From NCBI GenBank assembly GCA_025642065.1, contig JAODUP010000840.1, forward strand, positions 214,501 through 278,500: 64,000 bases of DNA, read 5' to 3'. The first letter of the stretch is position 1. Each line of letters opens with the position of its first letter. Made by a program: the position numbers and the translations under genes. This DNA is from Paralvinella palmiformis. Taxonomy: Eukaryota; Annelida; Polychaeta; Terebellida; Alvinellidae. The notes beneath the pieces were generated by a model that was not told where the DNA came from, ran no database searches, and saw only the letters and a list, made by a program, of their open reading frames with translations. Below are positions 12,162-21,472 of this stretch, piece after piece.

Positions 12162-12919
12162 CGCACACACATACACACAAACATATATCATATATATATC
12201 TATATCTATATATATATATAGTTTTGTTAAATAAAAGGAAAATTTTAATACTGAGATTTAAGCCAAATCGAGTTATCCAGAGAATAAAATTGTTCGATAA
12301 TAAAATAAATAAATATAAAGATAACATTATCTATTTATGACTAACAGCTCCTCAATTACCAACTAACCCGATAACAACAACAACAACAGCCAGTACAGCT
12401 CCTGTGACTAACACTGACAGCTTGGTTACGAAACACAACATTCTACCGTCGTTCACCAGTAAATGGACGTCAACCTGGACGTCAGGCAGCGCTTCGGAAA
12501 CGTCATACACGTACGTCACGTGCTACGTGGCTCCGTCTCAAACTAGCACCAACGCCGCGGGGACGGTGGGGAAAACGATCGGGGTTACCGATACCGAGGT
12601 GGCTCTTACCACCACCCCAGTACCCCACAGGTCTAAAGATTGCGACGAGTTCGATCCTTCCACCCATCCAGATATGGCTATCATCCCGGCTAGTATAGGT
12701 CTGACAGCCATGGTGGTTCTGGCTCTATCCATGATCGGGATCGTCATTCTGGATGTGGGCGCGCTGAAGCGGGACACGAAGAAGCTGATCCGGAACGTAC
12801 GTCACGCCTGCAAGAAGGTGAAATCGGGGAGGGTGCATTCGGAGACGGGAACGGCACATGGGCGGAAGGCGGCCGGCCGAAAAGATCCAGAACTGGAAGA
12901 GTTATCGGAGAAGGCATGA
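5157..12919 (+). CDS. Transmembrane protein with C-type-lectin-like half domains and mucin-like stalk (multi-exon)
   Basis: Best-supported coding exons are 5157-5208, 6879-7085, 11910-12101 and 12348-12919. Every junction is phase 1 with GT/AG sites; joined they give about 340 residues. Exon 1 is a signal peptide (MKIVFTFVSIFLSNVRSG). Exon 6879-7085 is the C-terminal half of a C-type lectin domain (WIGA, WTWVNSG, later a Pro-containing loop, ending NYMCEAG). Exon 11910-12101 is an N-terminal half (CPETFG, GSCYRLGW, a DLCESLNASLLEL stretch, FIRNWL). The last exon carries a Thr/Ser-rich stalk, a hydrophobic helix at about 12674-12756 and a Lys/Arg-rich tail with no tyrosine. Family knowledge: such proteins sit at the plasma membrane and bind glycans or other ligands; the ligand here cannot be predicted, and no clear EPN/QPD calcium triplet is visible. 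The half-domain order is abnormal, so exons may be missing, shuffled or misassembled. Confidence 0.7.
5760..5787. repeat. (AT)n microsatellite
   Basis: Dinucleotide run just upstream of the candidate exon at 5790. Confidence 0.9.
5790..5879 (+). CDS. Candidate small cysteine-bearing exon of the lectin-like gene
   Basis: An open frame follows an AG acceptor at the end of an (AT)n tract and can end at a GTAATG donor. The 90 bases keep the phase-1 pattern and would add about 30 residues with three cysteines (LCVPIECVI and AICNMI). It resembles no domain I recognise. The acceptor lacks a good pyrimidine tract, so this may be chance. Confidence 0.25.
6417..6612 (-). repeat. SINE family 2 copy (tRNA-derived)
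   Basis: Read on the minus strand it has a head with a GGTTCGAATCC-type B box, then a TGTTTGGGGGGG stretch, then a tail close to TCCCAGGTGTGACCAGTGTTGAG. This tail recurs at 28.3 and 36.7 kb. It lies in an intron of the lectin-like gene. Confidence 0.6.
6640..6782 (-). repeat. SINE family 2 copy, diverged
   Basis: A second minus-strand copy adjacent to the first. It keeps the head-like segment (AGTGATTAGGGTACTGC) and a GGGTTCGAAG B box. The tail is degraded. Confidence 0.5.
6879..7085 (+). CDS. Lectin-like gene exon: C-terminal half of a C-type lectin domain
   Basis: Acceptor TTACACAG precedes, and donor GTAGGG follows at 7086. The 69 codons show the core WIG motif, the W-x-W-V-N-S-G motif, a conserved Trp and EPSS loop, and the closing YMCEAG cysteine motif of C-type lectin folds. 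The usual EPN or WND calcium-site residues are not clear, so calcium-dependent sugar binding is uncertain. Confidence 0.75.
7086..9800. other. Intron of the lectin-like gene, no gene recognised
   Basis: This holds (ACT)n near 7131-7175, (TG)n near 7270-7295, a (GTCT)n run near 7456-7488 and an imperfect tandem duplication at 8038-8205. The motif AAACCTGGC(C/T) recurs at about 8945, 9285 and 9309. Confidence 0.55.
8038..8205. repeat. Imperfect tandem duplication, period about 98-100 bp
   Basis: Two arms share GAT(C/A)(G/A)GGATGAAA, then TTTATGGGCTCT versus TTTATGAGCTCT, then ACCAA followed by CAGTTTCAGTTGAA versus CAGGTTCAGTTGAA. The second arm is diverged, so the event is old. Confidence 0.5.
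9800..10650 (+). pseudogene. Degraded pogo-like (Tc1/mariner superfamily) transposase
   Basis: Broken frames show, in order, NEKVTLEANLGRISRFTYQQEKK-type HTH sequence, RYGDKFKGGKSLNKWW, CGILKRHLD, a stop-broken R-x-P-E-type linker, then NMDETGIVLGQKPMKVLSR around 10190-10250. Family knowledge: the NMDETG block is the first catalytic-Asp region of the DDE_1 (pogo/Tigger/CENP-B-like) fold, and the upstream part matches the CENPB-type DNA-binding region. Stops and at least one frameshift make it inactive. It is further split by a SINE at 10357-10465 and lies inside the lectin-gene intron. The 3' limit is unclear. Confidence 0.65.
10357..10465 (-). repeat. SINE family 1, 5'-truncated, with target-site duplication
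   Basis: This is the tail part of SINE family 1 on the minus strand (ATC-rich end, then ACGGCCACTTTTGTGCAC). It is flanked by a perfect 15-base direct repeat AGATATGGTTGAGAT at 10342-10356 and 10466-10480. The tRNA-like head is missing, the usual result of incomplete reverse transcription. Confidence 0.85.
11297..11563. mobile_element. hAT-like MITE, second copy, 5' part missing
   Basis: Closely resembles the element at 52310-52584: shared CTACACAACCACTCACAGG block, GTAAATGGTCGA, GACAGCAAGTCAC, and a right end with GCGTTAAAACGGC. The left terminal repeat is absent or unrecognisable. Confidence 0.55.
11565..11862 (+). pseudogene. LINE C-terminal/3'-end fragment (CR1/L2-type family B)
   Basis: Sequence matches, in the same order, the end of the longer copy at 31126-31910: the stretch coding for an ISLxxxYGDCAFN-like piece, LWNxLP, DIRNASSLE, then the 3' end AAGGGCGCTTTATTA and an ATTATT tail. 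Frames are broken. Confidence 0.65.
11910..12101 (+). CDS. Lectin-like gene exon: N-terminal half of a C-type lectin domain
   Basis: The acceptor is TTCTAG just after an (AT)n tract, and the donor is GTAAGT at 12102. The 64 codons begin VPVNNTCPETFG and hold GSCYRLG, a Trp-containing turn, CESLNASLLELTN and NFIRNWLKAMG. This is the classic first half (C1-C2, alpha-1, alpha-2) of the fold. The expected second-half exon is not found before the stalk exon. Confidence 0.75.
12116..12222. repeat. Compound (AC)n(AT)n microsatellite in intron
   Basis: CA run followed by TA runs, directly downstream of the donor at 12102. This is where a second-half lectin exon would be expected. Confidence 0.9.
12348..12919 (+). 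CDS. Lectin-like gene last exon: mucin-like stalk, TM helix, cytoplasmic tail
   Basis: The acceptor CTAACAG gives a phase-1 entry. The coding part starts APQLPTNP and then has a Thr run, a long Ser/Thr-rich segment likely to be O-glycosylated, and two cysteines. A roughly 27-residue hydrophobic segment with conspicuous Ile, Leu and Met follows, then about 53 residues rich in Lys, Arg and Glu ending EELSEKA and a TGA. No tyrosine is present in the tail, so no ITAM or ITIM. It is more GC-rich than its surroundings, as expected for coding sequence. Confidence 0.75.
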
Positions 12920-13140
12920 TGGTGGCGGTGATGGAACGTCATGGCGGCGTCATGTTTAACCCAATATAAATGTGGAGCAGTGATGATCACCATAAGATAG
13001 AGAGCTCGAGATGTGGCAAAGACTATTTATAACAAGACGTGTTACTTCGCGATTTAACATGGGACGCCATTTTGAATTCATGGAGCGCCAGGTCCCTAGC
13101 GACCGGAGGTAGATTGTCACGGACAGCTCCCTTCATTAAC

Positions 13141-13260
13141 ATGGCGCCTAATGGCACTGGTTCATTCTGCGCCGTTTTCGACTGCAGTAACAGAAAAAAA
13201 TATACACAAATAAAGACATCCCCGAAAGGAAATGAAAGCTACTGTAAAAATTTGATATGA
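13141..13260 (+). pseudogene. THAP-domain first exon relic of the P-like element
   Basis: ATG at 13141 gives MAPNGTGSFCAVFDCSNRKK. The C-x4-C-S-N-R start is diagnostic of the C2CH THAP zinc finger. In the second copy a GTATGC donor follows directly after the matching SNRK codons, while here that site reads ATATAC, so this exon has probably lost its donor and the remaining open frame is intron. The second copy instead has lost the second Cys (Tyr). Confidence 0.6.
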
Positions 13261-14293
13261 TCTGGCCTTTTTTAAATAAAGGATATTTAAAAAATAAGCT
13301 TACCAATTTGAAGTAGACACGCCCATACTTGACATGACCCAAGCAGTAGGCCCAAGCAGGATCTATCTAGATCTATATTTGTTTCAGACAAAATCTGATT
13401 AAATTTTATTGAACGATATCAACCTATTAATCACCAAATGTGTATGTAAGATATACATAAGATTACAGTTACATGTACTGGAGCCACTGAAGATGTTATG
13501 GGTGGGAGGTATATTTTACTTTATTATTGTTAATAATATAATTGGACTTCTAAAATTACATTACTATAATCAGATAATTTTTCCCTAATTACAATAATTA
13601 TAAGTAGCTGAGTATTTACATGATCACCTGCATCCATATTTATTTTTAAACATAAACAATTGGTACTTATGGATATATATGGACTTCTATTTATAATTTA
13701 AATGTTATGAAATTAATTATTAAATACCTCAACTAGTGATAGAAACATTCATTTTGTTATTTTTTCTATTGACAGAAGTAAAAGATGGATTATTAATTGT
13801 TGTCGTTCAGATATATGATGAGGAAAGATTTAAATTACTTGAATACTAATTTTAGAATGTATGATATTCACTTCACTGAAACGGAATTCATGAACCAGAC
13901 AAGAGATAAACTTATCTAGAATTCTATTCCAGCTATTTTTGATGTATCAAATCCACCACATGCATCCAATGAAATCAAAGAGGAAGTTATTAACAGATAG
14001 GAGACCTATACAGGAGACAGGGCCAGCTGTGATTGTGATTAATATTTATAAATATTAATGGTAAAAATTGGTATTATAAAATTAATTCAATAAGAAACAA
14101 GACATCAAACCCATGAAATTTTGTCAGCCCATTTCATATCTTAATACCAAAAAAAAGGATTACCAGCACCTGAATTAGTACTTGAATGTTCAGCTCATGT
14201 GCTTTAATACTATATTTCTCTTCATAACTTAAATTATGCATATCAAATCAAATTCTTTAACCAACTTGAAAAAAGAAAACATGTGTTTACACA

Positions 14294-14503
14294 TTGTGTA
14301 TGCACATGGTTCAAGTCGTTATTTTACAAGATATTGTTCTGCTTCAGTCCTTGAAGTTCTATGGTGATGAGATACCATGTAAACAGGCCAATCTCTTGGT
14401 TACAGATTTACTGGTGTTATCTGTTACAGTAGTCAATGCATGTGTCTATTACATCTCTGGGTATATTCTGTCTAACTTTAAACAATTCACTGATCTGGAC
14501 TAA
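14294..14503 (+). pseudogene. P-like transposase C-terminal fragment
   Basis: The open frame contains LKFYGDEIPCKQANLL, then VVNACVYYISGYILSNF and a TAA stop. The YISGYI block resembles the conserved segment near the C-terminus of P-element and THAP9 transposases. The corresponding frame in copy B has an upstream stop after DVIDDFE. Confidence 0.45.
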
Positions 14504-15284
14504 ATGTCATATTTCTATAGTAGTGGTTGTTTAGAACAGGAAGCAATTTGGGTTATTCTGTCCATTTGATAACAAATGGCTGATTGTAACTATAGATGAA
14601 CCCGTGGCACAAGAGATTGATGCCGCTTATTGTATGAAAGTACTAATTTCTCTATCTCTAACATGTTAACGCAAACATAAACATTGTTAATATTCCATGT
14701 ATATTCTTTGTTCTCAGCTGGGCATATTCCAGATCAGTGAACTGCATGGTCTATATTATTGAGGTGTAGACTTTAAATGAACTTATGATTTTTTAGGTTA
14801 ATATATGATAAACGGACATGATGAATATATGATGAATTGTGTTATGGTTGCGTTATAATAGCTGTATATATCATTATATGTATATATCCAAATAAATAAA
14901 AATTTATGGACTATGATAAACTGACATGATGAAAGTATGTTTCTATGCATTTGCCTCATATATACCTAATTTATTTTAATTAAAATGACAGGACTGTGAA
15001 ATCAATTATTTATTTATTTACAGTTTCAGAGCTTCGTTTCCATCGATATCATGCGTGCACAATTAAAGTGTTAATTGATAAAAGAGTATGTGATCATGTA
15101 ACATATAGTACTAGTATTGACAATTCATTTCAAGCATGCGCACACATGTACATAATCAGATGTGGACAACCAGAGCTTTTGTTTAGCTGAGAAATACCTC
15201 CGGTCGCTCGAGGCGCCACTGGTTCAAATTTCAACATGGCGCGGCAAGAGTAACGCCTCTATATTTAAGCTCTCTCTGATGTGG

Positions 15285-16500
15285 TAAAGACAATTGTCGA
15301 AAGTATTCGCTAGACGGCGCTGCTCGCAATTTGGTTGTATTTAGTCGTTCTTTATCTGGGGAGTATGGGAGTTATAACATATACTCACTATTAGCTGATT
15401 AATACATTCTATTCTCTTAGGGTAATAGGTGGAAATATTTTACAATAATCAGTTCGCTAAGCGCCCACAATAAATGTGTGCAAGCGGGCGATTAGTGTTA
15501 ATTTTAAACTGTTTTCCGTTATTTAATATATTATGATTTTGCATGAAGATTTTTATGGGCTTTTTAATTATTGTTCTGGTCAAGAAACACGCATCACTAT
15601 TTAACACAATAACAATAAGATAATTAACGTTTGCAAATTTTGGAAATCTACCTCCCGGAACTCGTGAAGATCACGCTGAATGAATATTAAGGCATTTAAA
15701 ATTATTCTGTGATAAATCCTTTTTCCGGTTCGATGCTTCGAAAGATTTCAACTGATCAAAAATGTATTTGTTCGGATAAAGGAATATAATGTTAATTGGA
15801 ATTATTTGAAAAGACACACATATAGAAATTCCTCGAAGTAAGTAGAGAGTCAATGTGAATAAATCCAATCCAGACATTGATAAAAAATTGCATGGAACTA
15901 CACGTAGATTTCCATCCGTCTACCATTTCAACGATTTAGCTAGCGCTTAACCAGGATATATATTTTCGGTTGTAAATATCTAGATTTATATTTTTTAATG
16001 TTTACAGACTTTTAATTATCATTCGGCAACGTAAAGTGAAACAATTCACCAGCAATACACTTAAAATGTTCATTGTGCGTGGTAGCCGAACATTAAGGAA
16101 TTTTAGTTACTTCTAATTTATTTCTCGATATTTCCTTTTCTTTGGAAATTATAAGCTTCTGGACGAATGGTCTCGTTGCGTCGCAGCGCCACTCGGCGGA
16201 TTAGTTCCAAGGTTCTATATCATATTGTTTAACCCCGACCCTTGTCATATCTAGGGTCAAGGTCGAGCGGCTAACCGAATCGCTAGAGGAATGAGATCGT
16301 CGGATGAAACATCCCATTAAGACAGCATTGGGATTCAATCTCACAACATGGAAATCTCTAGCGTAGAGCACAATTGACAGGGCTAGTGGAGTACTATCAA
16401 CAGGGCGAGTAGAGCACTCGAAGAGTGGTGTATACGAGTTGTGAATCTAAATGCAACAAAATATATTTATGTTAACTATATCTTTATCCTGATTGTTACT
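15285..16500. other. Intergenic, no gene recognised
   Basis: AT-rich. A 44-bp segment at 15864-15908 recurs at 16860-16903. Nothing else is recognised. Confidence 0.55.
15864..15908 (+). repeat. 44-bp direct repeat, first copy
   Basis: Begins CCAATCCAGACATTGATAAA and ends GGAACTACACGTAGA. Near-identical to 16860-16903 (one indel, one substitution). Confidence 0.85.
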
Positions 16501-16506
16501 TCAGTC

Positions 16507-16513
<7 letters not shown>

Positions 16514-16572
<59 letters not shown>
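16514..16572. repeat. (AT)n microsatellite
   Basis: Nearly 60 bases of pure dinucleotide repeat. Confidence 0.95.
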
Positions 16573-16577
<5 letters not shown>

Positions 16578-16859
16578 ATAGATAGATAACTGTTTTGTGT
16601 ATAAGTATATGAATAGACATTAAACGTCCGTCCATCTCTTAGTCTCCCTGTCTACCTCTCCTTCCATCCGTATACCTATGAGTGTATGTGTTTGTGTATG
16701 CGCGCGTTTGAATGTGCGTGATTGTGGGAACGTTTATATTCCTGTTTTACTCGTTTGTTTCCTTTTGTGATTCGATTGTTAAGTACAGTGTGTGATTTGG
16801 GCATATTAATCATTCATTTGTTGTTTTATTGTTAGGAATGCGAATAAATTAAACATATA

Positions 16860-16903
16860 TCCAATCCAGACATTGATAAAAATTGCATGGAACTATACGT
16901 AGA
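16860..16903 (+). repeat. 44-bp direct repeat, second copy
   Basis: Matches 15864-15908. It ends a few bases before the TTAA-flanked MITE. Confidence 0.85.
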
Positions 16904-16912
16904 CGAAGTTAA

Positions 16913-17323
16913 AGGGACAGTCCATCTTCAGTTCAAATTTTCAAGAACAAAACGTAGTAATCTCGATAAATTTACATCATCACTGAAAATCAGCCATATC
17001 GGTTTGAACCATTACAAGATGAAGATGATTCCGATTGTTTCGATGAAAGCGGAATCATCGAAGAAAGCGCCAGGAGAACCGGAAACACTAACTTGTGTCT
17101 ATGTGCCCTCTGTGTACTCCTGGCCCATGTGACGTCAGAGCATTTGACTTTTCTCCTTCCCGCCTTTTAATCTGGCAGCCGTAATGGCGGCCCTCCAGTA
17201 ATTTGGATTATTTCCTTATATCTATGATATCAGGTATAGTTCGTGATTATTATTGTGGAAATTTTGTTTACTGTTATAAACATTAAATATTTAAGTAATA
17301 TTATCTCAGGGTGAACTGTCCCT
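16913..17323. mobile_element. Kolobok-like MITE with TTAA target-site duplication
   Basis: The left end is AGGGACAGTCCA and the right end in reverse is AGGGACAGTTCA. Both are bordered by TTAA (16909-16912 and 17324-17327). Kolobok-superfamily elements duplicate TTAA and have RRGG-type termini, which fits AGGG; piggyBac also uses TTAA but usually begins CCY. An 81-codon open frame inside (from 16887) is not convincing as a gene. Confidence 0.75.
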
Positions 17324-17756
17324 TTAACATAACCAAACTATAATGTCAACACATCTCTAATAATCAACACTCAGCCGTCCAATAGAATATTTATCATTGG
17401 CTAGTATCGGAGTGTTTCTGAGTGGAGCTTTGTTCTGTGAAACAACTGAATCATAATTCTAATTATTATATGATCTATAATTATTTTTTAGCTCCAGCAT
17501 CATCAACAAAAGTCTCTTCAATACTTCACTGGTCAAACGTACTGTAAATTTTTTTGAGCATTTACATCCCCAGCGAGTACGAGCGGGACACAAATACGAT
17601 TATAAATCATCAGTTGAACAAAATTGCAAAGGGAAATGCCAGCACTTTGATTCGTACGTAAAAATCTCGATATGTGTATCGTTGGAATACAGGTTGAAAT
17701 CACGAACCATTAGAATCAATTATGAGGAAGCCAGTTACAAAAGCTCCCCCCGCGAT

Positions 17757-17982
17757 TGCGGATGTTGTTCGATGTTTTACGGCATCTTTTGTGCACGAAG
17801 TAGGCTAAAGGGGCCGAGTGACCTGCAAGGGTAATGAAGCGAAGTGAAAGATGAAACAGCCTTCAGATATGCCCACGCCAAGAGTTGAAGTCAGGTAGAT
17901 ACATACAGGCACACACATAAACACAGGCACACACACACATAACACGCCAAATGTGCCGCCAATTATACCATGAAGGCGCCCC
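17757..17982 (-). repeat. SINE family 1 copy split by a CA-rich insertion
   Basis: The minus-strand SINE runs from tail (GATGTTTTACGGC) through GATATGCCCACGCC. It is then interrupted at about 17900-17942 by a CA-rich stretch, and the tRNA-like head resumes (CGCCAAATGTGCCG...GAAGGCGCC). Confidence 0.6.
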
Positions 17983-18018
17983 CTCCCGAAATTGCAGAGA
18001 ATGATATCAATGCTTTAG

Positions 18019-18019
<1 letters not shown>

Positions 18020-18076
<57 letters not shown>

Positions 18077-18091
18077 AACACACACACACAC

Positions 18092-18153
<62 letters not shown>
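18020..18153. repeat. Compound (AC)n(AT)n microsatellite
   Basis: About 70 bases of CA repeats followed by about 50 bases of TA repeats. Open frames through it are low-complexity artefacts. Confidence 0.95.
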
Positions 18154-18155
<2 letters not shown>

Positions 18156-18179
18156 AAAACCATTAGATCGAGTACATAA

Positions 18180-19740
18180 CAATACTGCACATCTAATAAT
18201 AAGCACTCACCAAAAGGGATATATAAGACCAGTTTTGTTGTTCTCGTTACACTGTCTTCCTGGATGTTTCAGGTCACTCACTATAAATGATCTTATTTCA
18301 CACATTCATAGTACCGAGCGGAACAGTACAAAAGTATAAACCTGTGAGTAGGGGTGTCATGAAACGAACTAAAACTCCTCCTTTTTATACTTCGGGTAGG
18401 ATTCAAGTAACTTGAACTAACGAAGTAAGACTTCAACTAAGTAGTTTTATTTGCGGTGATGCTACCTTTTACTTCGTTACTTTCAGATACAGTTGCTGCA
18501 AATTATCATTATAAGTTGTCACCAACTTGTGTATCTTTATGAATTTGTGGTAAACCAATATATTTTAATATCTTGTGGTATTGAAATAAGTTTTGTTTAG
18601 GATGCTAACATTTAATATATATATATTTTTGCTGAAGCTAGTTGATATTTAAGACTCGTCATAATTTTCCCAACCTATTTTTGAACAGGAATTGGGAGTT
18701 GTTTTACCTAGACGTTATTAACACAGTTAATTTACATGTCATGTAAAAACATTTTTTTACAGTTTTTTACACTGACTTGTAAAAAACTCAATTTAAATAA
18801 AATGTACCTATAAAATAGTAAAATGACAACAATATAACAACATCTACTGCAACATGACTGTAATACACACAATAAGTAACACAACAATTAAGTTAACAGA
18901 CTAATCCACATTTATATGATAACCCAATATCCAGTCTAGTTGACCCCTTCACTATAACTACTTAATTATATCTGGCGTGTGGGTTATTACCACTTGTATA
19001 TATGGTAGATAATCTACTAGTCTCAGAATAACCCTCTATCCAATGTTGACACATATATGTAATGATTTAAAGGTGTGACTTCATTAACCAGGTGACATAT
19101 CATAATGTTAAAAGGTGACTTCATTTTGCCTCAGTACAGAAAGCCAGTCTGAATTTAATTTGAAGTAGTGTTACACTTTCTCGTGATCATAGTGTTATAT
19201 CGCATTGATACATACCTACATGTTGGCTTAAATTATTGGGAAAGATTGAAGTAAAACTGTGATTATTATTTAATATCCAGCCTTTAGTAATGTATAAAGG
19301 TGGAAGGGCACAGAATTCCATATGGAAAGTTTCTTTACATGTTGTCGTTGGAAATAAGAAATATGCAAAGTGCAAAAAGTGATCATCAGCAAGTTAACAA
19401 TGCTGGCAGAATGCAAGTCTCCTACACAAAATGTTCAATGGATTCAGTTTCATCAGCATCAATTGGGTGAATATTTTCCAACTTTGGAAATATTCACACT
19501 AAAGTGCGCTATCTTCTAGGCAACAGTAAAAATGTTAAACTGGTATTCTGCTATAGGATTCTCAGAGGCAATGTTGAATTAGACAATTAACTGCTCAGAT
19601 GGACAATATTCACTTTGTGTGCAGAAGAACGATAAATGTCGTTATTTTGCTTTATTCTCTAGTATTCATGTACAAATTCATGTGTCAAATATTGAGTAGT
19701 GTGTTAATAAAAATGCATGTATGTGAGACACTATCGTACA
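18180..19740. other. Intergenic, no gene recognised
   Basis: AT-rich with no recognisable coding or repeat structure. Confidence 0.5.
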
Positions 19741-19742
19741 AA

Positions 19743-20166
19743 ATAATAATAATAATAATAATGTATATTTAATAAAGCGCCCTTACTAGCAGGAGCCATT
19801 CAAAGGCGTTGCAGAAATAATATGTAATATAATAATACCCCAAATAATATGTCTGTAAAACCCTCTAAGCGATTTAAAATATACTAATTATTTATCTGTG
19901 AAAACGACGTTAAATAGGTGTGTTTTTAGAAGAGATTTTAAATTTTCAAGAGACGACACATTTATAATATATGCCGGCAACTTATTCCACAAAGTGGGGC
20001 CTGCAACACTAAACGCACAATCACCATATGACTTGAGCCGAGACACTGGCACTTGCAATAGTATCTGACTGGATGACCTGAGTTTTCGGGATGACTTTCT
20101 AATGCAACCCAGTTCACACAGGTATTCTGGCGCAATATCATTAATAGATTTATAAGTTATTAACAA
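19743..20166 (-). pseudogene. LINE C-terminal/3'-end fragment (family B)
   Basis: The minus-strand frame reads LITYKSINDIAPEYLCEL, SRKLRSSSQILLQVP, SRLKSYGDCAFSVAGPTLWNKLPA and ends LLKTHLFNVVFTDK. The 3' end has AGGGCGCTTTATTAAAT plus an ATT tail. It matches 31126-31550 closely until 20166, where similarity stops abruptly at the hAT relic. Family knowledge: this block is the RT C-terminal extension of CR1/L2-like non-LTR elements. Confidence 0.8.
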
Positions 20167-20800
20167 AAACTGAGTTTCAAGGCAACGTTTGTCACCATGA
20201 GAGCGATCAAGTCCGCCGAAGACTTGACGACGGTGCCGTTTGCTGATAGGGATCAACAACTTGACAACAACATCCTTGCATTTGGCACGGAGCTGTGCTC
20301 TTTGATGGCAAACGATGAGGGTGATTTTGAGGAGTCCACTGCGACACGCAACTTTGACATTGTGCGCAAGTTCTACGTTGCAGTTGTCCACAAGATGATA
20401 GGGATCTTCCCATTCCACGATGATGTGTTGAGGGACCTTGCTGCACTCAATCCCGACCCTGCGCTTAGGGAGTCCTGGGGCTCATAATGTTTTCGTGAAT
20501 TGGCTATTCGCGTTGGCCTCGTGGCAGATGAACATCAGGACGCCCTGGTCGCTGAGTTTCAGGACTACCAGCTGACTCCTGACGATGAATTGCCGCTCTA
20601 ATCTGCTGACAGTGATGTCGACACGTTATGAGTAGAGATGGCAAAGAAGAAATGCGCTTTCCATGACGATGATCCCCCACATCAATGCTAATAGCGAACG
20701 CATATTTTCCTTGTGCCACAAGATTGACACCGATGCTCGATCACAACACGCTCTACTTTCATGCAAAATCAACATGGATGAGCCGTGCTATGTATGTCTT
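20167..20800 (+). pseudogene. hAT-like transposase C-terminal relic
   Basis: Three frames join in order. The first includes DLTTVPFADRDQQL, NFDIVRKFYVAVVHKMI, GIFPFHDDVLRDLAALNP. The second is LADEHQDALVAEFQDYQL followed by TPDDELP. The third is PHINANSERIFSLCHKIDTD followed by ARSQ and LLSCKINMDEPCY. The N-x-x-SER-x-FS and C-K-I-N blocks are the hAT dimerisation region near the transposase C-terminus. Frameshifts, a stop after ELPL and a gap before PHIN make it dead. It abuts the LINE fragment at 20166. No terminal repeat was found. Confidence 0.7.
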
Positions 20801-20838
20801 TACAAGTGTTTAAAATATTTTTTATATTATTTTTTACT

Positions 20839-21175
20839 AGATCTGCATTGACATATAGGGCCTATTTTATTATCATGTTTCATTTTGAACATTAGTTAGT
20901 TTTTTTTTGTAAAGTGCAATAATTTCAGATTGTGTGTTTAATATGTTTTTATGTTATTTTGGCTAGATCTGCATTGACACATACTTTATTATCATGTTTT
21001 AGTCAGTCCATTAGTTTTATAAAATGCACTAATTTGAGATTGTGTGTTTAACATGTTTTATGTTATTTTTGTTAGATCTGCATTAACACATATATTTTAT
21101 TGTGATAGGGTTTTTTCAATGCTTTAGTTTTTATAAAGTGCAATAATTTGAGATTGCATGTATGTTTTATATGGA
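20839..21175. repeat. Three tandem repeats of about 110-126 bp
   Basis: Units start at 20839, 20965 and 21074, each opening AGATCTGCATT(G/A)ACA and later carrying AAAGTGCAATAATTT and AGATTG. They follow the hAT dimerisation region directly and may be its subterminal DNA. Confidence 0.75.
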
Positions 21176-21472
21176 ACGTGGACATTTTGTGCTTCATCTG
21201 GTGGCAGGTATTGGTTGGTAATAATAAAACTTGATTGTTATATTATGGTCTAAGGCGTGTTTTCTGCTACCATAATAATTATTATAATAATAATCCGATT
21301 TACGTATAAATGCCCGATTTTCTGAGACCCTCTAATTTACGTATAAATCTACTGTTTTGGCATTTCTGAAACTTTACATGTATGATATAGGCCTATATAT
21401 ACTATATATTATAGATGTAAATTTCAATAAATCTGATTTCTTAATATAGCCTGTATAATATTAAGATATTCA
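21176..21472. other. AT-rich spacer, no gene recognised
   Basis: The motif TTTACGTATAAAT occurs at about 21299 and 21335. Nothing else is recognised. Confidence 0.4.

Larger units (their letters stand above)
13017..15277 (+). mobile_element. P-element-like transposon remnant with THAP exon (copy A)
   Basis: About 2.26 kb nearly identical to 59979-62857 once the insertion in that copy is removed. Ends form an imperfect inverted repeat: the left end has CGCCATTTTGAATTC...GAGCGCC, and the right end read in reverse has CGCCATGTTGAAATT...GTGGCGCC. Direct repeats GATGTGG at 13010-13016 and 15278-15284 flank it, a 7-8 bp target-site duplication as in the P superfamily. Inside are a THAP N-terminus at 13141 and a later frame with NACVYYISGYILSNF, which resembles the Y-x-x-G-Y-(I/V) block in the C-terminal part of P/THAP9 transposases. 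Most of the transposase catalytic region is absent, so it is probably non-autonomous. It starts 98 bp after the lectin-gene stop codon. Confidence 0.65.

Noticed and set aside
13039..13260. Independent THAP host gene
   Set aside because: Present twice within a transposon-like unit with terminal repeats, and both copies are damaged.
17963..18206. Open frames with His/Thr, Cys/Val or Tyr/Ile repeats
   Set aside because: They are translations of the (AC)n(AT)n microsatellite.
20197..20487. Intact small gene of 96 codons
   Set aside because: It is one frame of a frameshifted hAT transposase relic whose later domains continue in other frames.
21296..21360. pogo-like terminus (CAGTAGATTTATACGTAA in reverse)
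   Set aside because: No matching second end was found nearby.
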